Below are positions 20,801 to 32,800 of a stretch of 64,000 nucleotides of DNA, in pieces. The position numbers and the translations under genes were made by a program. How positions within the stretch are numbered: the first letter of the stretch is position 1; every line of letters begins with the position of its first letter. Under the pieces are notes generated by a model. That model had not been told where the DNA came from and searched no databases. It saw nothing but the letters and a program-made list of their open reading frames with translations. The stretch spans positions 42,967,054-43,031,053 of the forward strand of contig CM055109.1 in NCBI GenBank assembly GCA_029204225.1, read 5' to 3'. This stretch comes from Diphasiastrum complanatum. Its lineage: Eukaryota; Streptophyta; Lycopodiopsida; Lycopodiales; Lycopodiaceae.

Positions 20801-23800
20801 CCATAGCCAAGTTTTCTCAAGCTTTCATAGTTGATCTAGCATTTGAGTTAAGATACTCAATAGCTAGGTCTTGTAAATCTTCATGGTATCAGAGCAGGTT
20901 GTCTAGCCTGTGAGTCTGAGAGTGAGAGAAACTTCAGTGCTTAGATTCTTGAGAAGATTCTTATCTTCTACAAGCACCTCAATCTTGAAAGAGGGAGCAT
21001 TTGATCTACAGGTGTCAGATCAGGTGGAGTCTTGCACTGTTGGAGAGCTATTGGCAAGGGGAGTGGGATGATCCAAAAACTTTCTAAATCTGGCTAAGTT
21101 TTGGAGAGTCTTTCTGGAGGAGCTTACACAAAAGTAGGGCGCACTTTCTGTAGGGGCTTCTGGTTTCTGTTCCAGTGGAGCCTAGTGCTTGTGCTAGTGA
21201 GGCCACACCAAGTGGCAAAGACAAAAGCAGGAGCTGAAGGGTTGCCTTGAAGTGGCTACATACCCTAGTTTGGGGTTAAACCCTTGTTGCTGGAAGCTGT
21301 TCTTTTCTGTTCTCTTTCAAGTTGAGCTTCTGTTTTAAGCACAGATTTTAGCATGGCAAGTCTTGGGGAGAGTTTGCTGGGTGAATCTAGCAAACTAGAT
21401 GGCACAAACTACAGAGTGTGGAAGTTCAAGATAGCCAATATCTTGATGGATAAGAATTGTTGGGAGGTCATGACAGGTACAGAACCTGTACCAACATCTG
21501 ATCCTGAATTGAAGGACTACATGAACAGGAGACATAAAGCTCATAGGATAATCAATCTTTCTGTCAAGGACAATATTATTCCTCACATTTGCAATGCAAG
21601 GGATGCAACTGATGCTTGGACAATTCTGAAGTCTATGTTTGAAACAGTGGATTCAGCCAAGTTGGTGTATTTGCAAAACAGGTTACATACTCTCAAGATG
21701 GAAGCAGGTGCAACAATTGGTGATCATATTACAAAGGTCAAGGACCTATTGGATCAGCTTGCTTCAGTTGGAGAGAAAGTAAGTGACAGGAGTATTGTTC
21801 CCATAGTCTTGAACAGCTTGTCATTCAACTATCGAGACTATGTGATGTCCCTTTCTGCTAGGGAGAAACTCCCAACCTTTGGGGAGTTATATGGTCTTCT
21901 TTTACAGGAGGAGATGAGAAGGAAGAATCTTTCTGAAAGGGAAGATAATCCAGAGCTTGCATTTGCTTCTAAGAAGAAGCAAAACTTTCAGAAGAAAGGA
22001 AAAGGCAAAAAGAAGAACTCAAAGCAAAGCTTGGAGCAGCAGGTGTCCAAGTTACAGGTTGGAGAGGAGTCAAGCACCAATTCCTCATCTACACCCAAGA
22101 GGAAGGGCAACTGCAACTATTGTGGTAAGTATGGGCATTTTGCTTTTGAATGCAGGAAGAAGCAAAGTGATCAGAAGAAGGGAAAGAACCAGCAGAGTCA
22201 CTTTGTTGACAAAGTTGCAGAGGAGGAGCAATCTGGTGTGCTTGAGCTATTCACCACAGCCCTATCATCTGAATCCACATTTGGTGGATGGTACATTGAT
22301 TCTGGAGCCTCAAAGCACATGACACCTCATAGAGATTGGTTCAGCACCTATGAGGAGACAGAAGATAGCCAACATGTTTGCCTTGGAGATAATTCTACAC
22401 GTATGGTGAGGGGCAAAGGCACAGTTGCAATACAGCTATCATCAGGTGAGGTGAAGGAAATTAAAAGTGTGTTGCATGTACCAGGGTTGGCTAAGAACTT
22501 GTTATCTGTTGGTGCCATTACCAAACAGAACATGGTGGTAGAGTTTAATGATTCTAAATGTTTGGTAAAAGACAAAGATCAGAACTTCAAAGTGGTAGCC
22601 AAGGGAATGCAAGAAGGAGGTCTTTACAAGCTTTTCACAACCATTCCTAGCCAAGAGGCCTTGTCTGCAAGAGATACTAATCGGGACAAGCTTTGGCATG
22701 AGAGATATGGTCATTTGAGTTACAAAAGTTTGCAAGTTTTGAACAGGCACAAAATGGTAGTAGATCTTCCTAGCATTAAGTCTTCTTCAGATACATGTGA
22801 GGCTTGTGCATTAGGGAAGCAACAGAGGAAAAAGTTTCCAAAGGAGAAAGCTACCAGGGCCAAGGGCATTCTTGAACTTGTGCATTCAGATTTATGTGGT
22901 CCCATGCAGGTCAAATCAGCAGGGGGGGCATACTATCTCATGACCTTCGTAGATGATTTCTCTCCGAAGGTATGGGTCTATTTTCTGAAACTGAAATCTG
23001 AAGTGTTCAAATACTTCAAACAGTGGAAAGCTATGGTGGAAAGCCACACAGGAAAGAGGTTAAAGACTCTCAGGTCAGATAAGGGTGGTGAGTATATTTC
23101 TGATGAGTTCAAAGATCTTTGCAAAGCATGTGGGATAAAGAGACAGTTTACTGCTCCACATACACCGCAGCAAAACGGCGTGGCTGAGCGGAAAAACAGG
23201 TCTATAGTTGAGTGTGCGAGGAGCATGCTCAAGGCAAAGGGGTTGCCAAATTCCTTTTGGGCAGAAGCGGTAGCAACTGCTGTTTTCTATTGAATAGAAG
23301 TCCAACCAAAGCAGTTGAAGGAATCACGCCAGAAGAGGCATATAGTGGCAACAAGCCCAAAGTGGGCAGCCTTCGAGTATTTGGGTGTACAGCATATGCA
23401 CATACACCAAAAGACTTGCGGAAGAAACTTGATGCAAAATCCGTAAAGTGTGTCTTTCTTGGGTATAGTGAAGGTCAGAAAGCTTATGTGCTATATGATC
23501 TCGAAAACAGGAGGAAGATCCTAAGTCGAGATGTCATCTTTGATGAAGAGCATGCACCCAAGATACAAGAGCAGGAGAAGGAAGGAATTACTGAGTTCAT
23601 ACCCTTGATTGATTCCACGGATGAGGATCCTAGTCAAGAGTCCTGTAAGCCTCAAGTGCCGGAGCAACAACAGGAAATCGAACCTACTAGTTCGAGACCT
23701 CTTTTTGGCCAAGTACCAGAAGCAGAAGTTGGGGACAAACGGAAGACTAAAACAGTACCATGGGATACGTGGTCACCATCCACATCACCTACTGCTAGGA

Positions 23801-26800
23801 AGAAGCTACCTAGGTGGTATTGGGAAACAATCAAAGAAGGTCAAATGATTGAAGAAGGAGAGAGCAGTGAACAGGGTGTCAGAAGATCTCTTAGGTCTCA
23901 TGAGAGACAAGAGACTAACTTTGCTCTTATGTCCACTATTCTGAATGCAGATGAGCCACAGTTCTTTCACGAAGCCGTGAGAGAAAAGGTATGGCAACAT
24001 GCCATGCAGGAGGAGTACGACTCCATTGTCAAGAATGACACATGGGAGCTCACTACATTGCCAGAAGGGAAGCAACCAATAGGTTGCAAGTGGGTCTATA
24101 AGACCAAGTTTCATGCCAGTGGAACAGTGGACAAGTACAAGGCAAGGTTGGTGGCGAAAGGCTATGCTCAGCAAGAGGGGCTAGACTATGATGAGACATT
24201 CGCACCTGTTGCTAAAATGACATCTATCAGGACCGTTTTGGCTATAGCCTCATATTTTGATTGGGATGTCCATCAAATGGATGTCAAGAGTGCCTTTCTT
24301 AATGGGCACCTACAGGAGGAGGTTTACATGGAACAACCGCAGGGATTTGAAATAACAGGCAAGGAGAATCTGGTTTGCAGGCTTAGGAAAGCCTTGTATG
24401 GGCTCAAACAGGCGCCAAGGGCTTGGTATAGCCGAATTGATGAGTACTTTGCAAGGCAACAGTTTGAGAAGAGTAAGTCTGATTGCAATCTTTATGTCTT
24501 CAGGGAAGGAGAAGACTTTGTGGTTGTTGTGCTCTATGTGGATGATCTACTCATCACGGGAAGCAATAAGAAGCCTATTGCTTGTGTTAAGAAGAATCTT
24601 TCTAATGAGTTTGAAATGAAAGATTTGGGTTTGCTACACTATTGCCTAGGAGTTGAAGTTTGGAAAGGGAAGCGTTGTCTTTTTATCTCACAGGCAAAGT
24701 ATGCCCATAAATCATTGAAGAGGTTTAACATGCAAGAAAGCAAACCAATCAGCACACCCATGGATGCAAGCAACAAGCCATCAAAAGATGATGGTCCAGC
24801 ATTTGCAGATGAGACGCTCTATCGTCAGTTAGTGGGCAGCCTGATTTACCTTACTACCACCAGGCCAGATATTGCTTATGCGGTTGGAATTGCAAGTCAA
24901 TACATGTGTAAGCCTACCGAAGCACATTGGAAGGCAGCCAAGCGGATCTTACGATATGTGAGAGGGACAGTGACTTATGGGATTGGATACACGGATGACG
25001 GGAACCTTCAGTTGGAAGGTTATTCAGATTCTGATTGGGCAGGTGATAGAGACGATCGGAGATCGACGACAGGCTATTGTTTCAGCCTAGGTTCAGGGGC
25101 TATATCGTGGTGCAGTAAGAAGCAGCCTACTATTGCTCTATCGTCTACCGAAGCTGAGTACAGGGCGACTACGAGGTCCGCCTGTGAAGCCATTTGGTTA
25201 CGCCGTCTACTTGAGGACATGCAGATATTGTTACATTGTGATAACCAAAGCTGCATTCAGCTTGCGAGGAATCCAGTCTATCATGCACGGACAAAGCACA
25301 TAGAGGTGGACCAGCATTTTATACGAGAGAAAGTGCACAGTGGGGAGATCGAGCTAGTTTATTGTGACACCAACGACCAGACAGCTGATATTTTTACTAA
25401 ACCACTTAGTAAAGATAAGTTTGAAAAGTTCAGAACTTTGTTGGGTGTCAGTTTGAATAAAATTGCCATTAAGGGGGGGGTGTTGAAGAGTAATGCCTAT
25501 TTTACCCCTTTTGGCTAAGCATTAGTTAAGTTGTACATAACTCATGGGGCATGTTTTAATTAAATGCATGAGACCCCCTTTTGTTAAGTTATGTAAATTA
25601 GTGCAAGTGGCCCACTTAGCCAAGTAGCTCACTCCTATGGTTGACACCTAGACTTTCCATGCATGTAAAGGAGGTGCTTGCCTCACAAGGGATTTGGAGG
25701 ACCCACGCCCTCCTCTCTCTCTCTAGCAATTCATTTCTTCTTGAGACTTTTGAGTTTGTGAGATGCTTATGCAATTCTCCTTGTGTGTGATATTTCCATA
25801 GCCAAGTTTTCTCAAGCTTTCATAGTTGATCTAGCATTTGAGTTAAGATACTCCATAGCTAGGTCTTGTAAATCTTCACTGCACAGAAGAGACAACTGGC
25901 GAAGCCGGCACACTTGCATTTCCAACCAACTTAACTTTCTGACCTCTATGAACAAACTCCAAAGTGTTATCAACATAACTACGCACAAGACCACCAGTAG
26001 TTTCTAACATAAACAACCATTCACGACCAAGTATTACATTTGCCAAGGCCAAGCTCATTACTTGAAAGTCTAAAGTATCTTGATAGTCTTGGATTTGTAT
26101 GGGAACTTGTGGAACGAAAGTATCATAAATATCTTTACGCTGACCATCAGCAAGTGTAACTACGTATTGATGATCGCTAACTTCAACTTCTTCACCAAAG
26201 AATGGTTTAGAAACTTGTGGGTTGCCCCATCGTCCACCATTATCCGAACTTTCTGGCCATTAATACTTTCTAACAATCGAAAAATAGTATGAGGTCCGAC
26301 TGCAGGTTGCCAAATGTTAGCAATAACTGAACAAGTATGTGCCTCATTTATATGAGACACGTGAACAGACTTTACCTTGGGGGACTGTCCCAAAGGCAAA
26401 ACTTGGACAATGTGAACTTGCTTCTCCGGTTTCTTAAAAGGACCATTTTGGTTCTTACCGAGAGTTTCGTCAGTGTTCCCTTTATGTTGTACTTTAGGAC
26501 ACTGACTCTTGTTATGACCTTTTCCCATACAAATGAAGCACAAGTGCTCCCTCTTGGCTCTTTCTATGTCGCTTCTCGACAATCTATACCTCTTTTTGTT
26601 TGAAGAATTAGATGTTGGAATTTTTCTCTTCTCTCCATGCTTGGAGGACTCTGGTCGAGTATCTTCTACTACTCTTTTACCTTTTGGGCGAACTATGTCA
26701 TCATAAGTCTGAGCATGTAATAGCAGTTTCCAATGTTTTAGGCTTCAAAGGCCGAAGATACTTTTGGTATTCGGCTTGCAAACCCCGAATGAATCCCCTT

Positions 26801-29800
26801 ACCTGATTATAATCATCTAAGTCAGATAATTTCATGGTAGCATCCCGATAACTGGCGATATATTGGGTGAGAGGATGGTTTCCCATGCATCGGGGAGGAA
26901 ATTTTTCTTGAACATATCCTGAAAACTATCCCAATTCTTTGGTTCTGAACCATTTCCCACAAACTTATCCACCACCTAAAGGCTTTTCCCGTTAGGGAGA
27001 TGCTAGCCTCTAAAGGCCGATCCTCATCAGGAGTTCCTTTTAATCGAAAAGCATCATCATGCTTAACGAGAAAGGCAACAACTGAATCTCGGTTACGGTC
27101 TTTTTCTTCTCCACCAAAGGTGGAAAAGCGCAAATCCTTAGGTACTACCTTATGGGGTGATGGTGGGACAGGTAAACTACTACCGTGGATAGCAGGATTC
27201 ACTCGGTACTGTGCTAAAACAGCTTGTTTTAAAGCATTAAGGCTTTGAACATTATCACGTACTAGTCTTTCAAGTCTGGAAAGCCTTTCATTAGTCTCTT
27301 GCTGGGTATTATTGGCTTGTTCCTCAATAGACTCTTCTACTTTTTTAAGATGAAAATAAGTTTCTACCACCCACTGCCTAAACTCAAAAATGTTTAATGG
27401 TATTTCTTCATTTTCGTCCCCCTCATTCATGTCCACATCCTGCATGTCGTCATGCAAGGAGGGATTTTGAGAGGGTTCTTGAGTAGGCGGTAAAAGAGGA
27501 ACTGACCGGCTCTTTTCTATAGGATCCATGAGGCAGACTAGACATGACTATATCTTCAAGTTCGTCTACAGGAGTATGACTCGTGTCTATAAAATTAAGC
27601 ATGCGCAATAGAACAGAGACAACAATGTTTAAGTACGCCCAAAAAATCGATTTACTAGCACATGCAAGAAGTGTATAACAACATGCACTGACATGCAAAA
27701 CAAAAGCAAGAGAGAAAGCTTCTCTGGTTTGGAAATGCTGGTGGTTGGGCCGTCGCAGCATGCAAATTTGATCTGACAATTTTCGACTTTTTTCCAGGAA
27801 ATCAGGAATTTTGATCAAACTTCAAATGATCACCAACAACATTTCTGGCCACCAATCTCTGAGGGATTTGTTCCTCCTAGAGCACCCTACTGCATATTAG
27901 CTTGCCCAATTCCAACTTCTGGAAAATCTGCCAACGTTTAAATTTGTAGTGTCTTCAACTCCAAAAGGTCATTTCTGGCCAGAAAATCAAAAAACTGACT
28001 TGAAACGTGAATATCTGGAAAAGAATAATAGTTTCCAGAGTGAAATCTGTTGCACCCTCCAGCGAGTAGTCTGCAGGTCCTCTCCTCAAAATCTGATCCA
28101 AATCTGATCACTTTCGGATTGCCTACTGTCAAATTTCAAAAAACAGGTACTGGCGCCCTCTAACAATCAGATTTTATTGAAATCTGATTTTTTTCCTGGT
28201 GATGGATGCTCTGTTTTGGACAGATAGTGCTGTACGCCTGGGCGCCCATCACGAGAATTCACTCCTGTCCGATTACCAACTGCTCTCTTGATAGCGCTAG
28301 GAGGAGCAATGGAGACAGAAGGTAGTGCTGGAGGAGTGTGGAGACAAAAGGTAGCGCTGGAGGAGGAGAGGAAAAACGCTGACCCACCAGTGACCAGGCC
28401 AGGATCCACGATGCTCTGATACCACTATTTAGGAACTATGGAGAGAGAACCAACCAAAGATGAAGAGTGAGTCTGGATCTCCACCCACTATCCTGTACCT
28501 AGCTCTACATTCACAGGCCACCATATAGGACCAGCGCCCAGCCTCCAAGAGGCCATGCACTCCTCTCACATGCACAGTTGCCACTGTGCATGTGGATGCC
28601 CCTCATGCATACTAAGCATGTGGCACACAGGTCCTACCTAACTTTAGGGACCCACCCTTAGCAACTAAGGGTGCCCTCCACTTAGTGGCACTCCCTATGA
28701 ATATAGACCAAGCCCACTAGATCCTAGTCCCTAAGAGTTATTATCCCGAACTACGGGGTTGAGTGTCACCCCGCCGGGACCCCCTAGGGTCTAACGAGTC
28801 ACTGCTATCCCTGTGTTTGCCAATGGCCATAACATTGTGGTTGTGGCATCCCATGGCCCTACACTAATGAAGGTGTAGCCTAGTGAACAAGTATAGCTTC
28901 AGAAAAGTGTAGCTACAATATAGGCTTTAGAGAGGCGGCAATCAAACTACTTAGCAGTATAAGAATCAATTTTCTGAAATGTATATCAATGCCCCTCCTC
29001 AATGATAGACATGTGTTGTGCCAAGTTCAAAGTACACCAATAAGCACCCAAAATGATCTTATACCTCTCAATAGCAATAGTGAAGAGATAGGCTTGTGTA
29101 GTGAAGTTGTTAATATGACACCCATGAACAAGCAACCTCCACACATAGTGCATATGATGCATAATCTATAACATGCATGCATTGCACACTACAACTATTG
29201 ATTATAAAATAAGTAGGTACCATTTGCCAAGTAATAAACTCCTTGCACGATATATGTACTAGTAACCGAATGTTTCTAAAGCTAATTGTGCATAACAATC
29301 TGTAGCAGAAGATGTTGAAGGCTTTGAAAACTCTAGTAGCACCTCTAAGCATGCAAATAAAGCTTTGAATCATTCCCATCATCAACAATATAACCCCTAC
29401 AATCCAAAAATAAGGTAAACCCATGCAAACAACAGAAGTAATGAAAACATTAGGCTAACCACCCATCCTTAAGATAAATCCATTCTCACCCCCCATGTTG
29501 TGAGAACTTTAGTGCACTATCAAATCCATTTTCTAAGTCCCTAGCCATAGCATCCCATAACATTATAACCCATGTCTAAGCTAGAGATGCTAAACTATAA
29601 GAACTAGATGTTCCTTGGACTCCACACTAACAACATGACACCAATTCGAGGGATGACTCTTTAGTGCCACAACCCCCTAGCTCAATCCATAAGCAAGCTC
29701 CCATGTACAACTAGATAATCTACACCCCTAATGTCTAGATACTAGTTTTCCATTGATAACCAGCTCTGATTATAGTCATAACGCCCCAAGTAGTCAGTGA

Positions 29801-32800
29801 AGTTAGCTATATCCTTTTTCATGGTTAGGCCTCCTTATAGTTGATTTTAAGCCAGCTCAAGTCTCCTAAACTCATCCAAGTCACTCTTGACCTAACCTTA
29901 ATGATTGATTAGCTAGAGTTTATTAGGGGCATAACATACTTTCCCCTAAAGATTTTCATCTCCTAAATAATGGAAGTCTAGGAAATTCCACTTTCAACTA
30001 TCAACTCTCTCCCAAGAGTCGTCATCCTCTAATCGACCTTTCCAACCAACCAACTACTCAGAGAATAAACTATTTCATAACTAATCAACAATCAATCTTG
30101 AATCCTGACTCGAGAGTTGGAACTCCCAAGTCCCACCTAATATCTCTTGTCATGATCCATACTACATAGTAAATGCATTGATGGTAAAGACTCAATGGTC
30201 ATGTCACATTGAAATTTTTGGAAGTATGCTATTAGGTTAATAATGCACATAGATCGTTAATAGACTATAATCAATAATGCATTTTACCAATTCAAACTAA
30301 GTCTCAAGTCATACATGACACATGTAGTTTCAACTTCCATTATCCCTAAACGTTAATAGTATATTAAAAGTAGACCTCCGAATTCCTAAACCCCGACGAA
30401 ATAAGGCTGATAGCTAAAGGCTAATGTGTAACATAGCCTCCTCCTAGTCATCACCTAGGACCCTCATCATCATCACTCGGGCTCTCATCCCTCCCCAAGG
30501 GCTCCTAGGACTCCCCACTATCAGCCTCGTCCTCTGAGGCCTCCGTCTCCTCTTCCTCCCCCTCTAGTTCCTCATCCTCAAATGCTAGAGAGCTCAAACC
30601 CACTTCCTTTGCCCTGCGTTGTGCAGTAGCTCGAATATTAGGCTGTACACACAATGGGCAAGGGTTAAAAGTTAGAACTTTCAACTTTCAAACTTTGTCA
30701 ATTCAATAGTCAATACTAAGTTGCAATTAAGCTGCAAACAGCAAGGCCTCATCGTGAAGTAGTGCGTAGATATCCTCCTCTCATGACCTTGGTGGAAGAA
30801 TTGGAACCTCGGTCACAAGCTTTACATATAAAATTTTAACACGATTTCGAATTAGAGTTCTAACTTGTGACCAAAGTTCAAGCTTCAAACTTTAAACACA
30901 TTGCACAATAAGAAATTACAATTTACCTAGACGGGCTCCCACATCTCCCTTAGCTTCTTCAGAAGCCACAAATTGGCATGCACATACACCAACCTAACCA
31001 ACTATGAAAAATCACTGCCATAATCCTCGAAGTAGCACTTCTGGACACCCGCAGTCCAGTAGCTCACACCTGCGCACATTGAGTGTGCACTCAACACTAT
31101 ATGGCAAGATTTCAAGGAAGACCTGACAAAATTGTGATGGCAATCACTAATAGTAAAGGATTGCCATACCCAAAGACATTAAGATCATTCCTAAGTGTAT
31201 ACTACACTGCAGGATCAGTATAGACGGTTTCAAGGTAAGTGCACCATCCTTGTCGAAACTCTACATCATGGAACTGCTCTTCATTTTTTCATAGAGGATG
31301 AAGAAGGCTAGCCATAGCATGCAGAGATTGGTGGAACCACTCCCATCTAGCTTGCCACTTCCACAATAGTTTCACGCCTAAAGAAACCTAGAACTAAAAA
31401 ACTAGATTGCAGAGTTTGGCGTAAATTTAAAACTTATAAGAAATCGGGGTTTGAGACTCAAGTTCAAACTTAAAACTAGAGAAGGCAGGTATAGTGTGCA
31501 AGTTTAAATCCCTCTTCAATAGTTGCAGGGCAAGAGTGGAGTTGTGCCCCCAACCTGTCTATAAACTAAAGAAGGCCCAATGTGTAGCCCTCTCTCTATC
31601 TCTCTCTATCAATAAGTCACGGGACAGTGTAGAAAGGCTACGACCTTATCACACAAGCTCGTGCCTCATCCCAAAAGGAAGATGAGAGCACGGTCATGTA
31701 AAAACGACTGGACTTGGCCTCTCATGAATGGCCCCACTCTTGCCAATGGCTTGAGACTACCAACTGTCTCGGGTTGCCATGCACCTACAAGAAGCGCTCC
31801 AAAACAAAAAAGATAAAGGCGAGCTTGAGATGAATTAAGACTAATTTTGTATAAGGTAGCAAGCTTCAATGAATAAATCATCAGAACATGAATCATGAAC
31901 GTAAACATTTTGTTTCTTGGTGACACACCTCACCATGAAACGTCTCGTCTCCACCACCTCCTTCACCCATGGAAATTGTGCTATATCCTCAAACAAGAGG
32001 TCTAAAGCAATCAGCAACACATGGGGTCCAAAGAACTCAAGAGTACTTCTCATTTACAAGTTTTCCCATGGCAGCACACTTTGCCATGTTGTTTATAATA
32101 ACTTGTAACATTGCAGCATAACTATTAACAATCCTCCATCCAAGTGGCGACATAACAAGTTCAAGAACCAAGACTCAACAATAAACAAGTAAATTGCAAA
32201 TATGTATTAACTCTTTAGTTTAGGAGTGTTAAGCAATGAGCATGATGTGACTACCTGCACAACATTATCATTGCCAAGTGTACAACCTGCAATATATCCA
32301 CACAATCGAAGCATGTGTGCCTTTATCCTAGTAGGGCCACTTAAGTAGTCTTTCCGGCAATACTTGCACGTCCACCTCTTTGTGCCCGAGGTGCCATAAC
32401 CCAAAGCCACAGTGACATGATCCCACAAGTTATCCCTCTCCCTGGACATGGTCTTAAGTTTTAACTATCTCTAAACCCTAAATTTAACACTAATCTCCCA
32501 TGTCAGAAGAGCGACATCTCTACTCATTTCATGTACTCTTCCTGATTAAGAGTCTACAGACTGAAATTTGCACAAGTTTTGAAATAAATAAATTGTCTTT
32601 CCTAGAGCACTAAATCCAAGCTTGTACCCTGTAGGATGTCAATCATGTCTTGGAAAAAAGTAGCAGTCGGTATGTATTCTCGTGGCACGAGAGGTGGGAA
32701 TCCACTTATGCTTGTCTATCTATTCATGTGCATATTATGTGCCTGTGGTGCTCTTGTTCCCTGCGAAGAAACTTTTCACATATTTATGACTAATCTACTG

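Larger units (their letters stand above)
20486..25878 (+). mobile_element. Nearly intact Ty1/copia element (copia-1)
   Basis: LTRs of exactly 398 bp at 20486-20883 and 25481-25878, both TG...CA, with the exact 5-bp target duplication CTGCA at 20481-20485 and 25879-25883. The initiator-Met primer site follows the 5' LTR, and a purine run precedes the 3' LTR. One gag-pol frame is broken once near 23286. The LTRs differ at only three positions, so the insertion is recent. It lies in gypsy-2, in VSR intron 5, antisense to the gene. Confidence 0.97.
18850..28834 (-). mobile_element. Decayed Ty3/gypsy element (gypsy-2) with nested copia
   Basis: Minus-strand gypsy remnant in VSR intron 5. From right to left: a probable 5' LTR (about 28426-28834), primer site, gag, zinc knuckle, protease, [copia insertion 20486-25878], RT, then a very degraded RNase H/integrase trail to about 18.9 kb (traces resembling GLPKD-TQG...VVVDKVS-KAHF near 19.1 kb). 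The two halves are exactly continuous if the copia element and one CTGCA copy are removed. Many stops and shifts mean it is dead. Confidence 0.8.
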
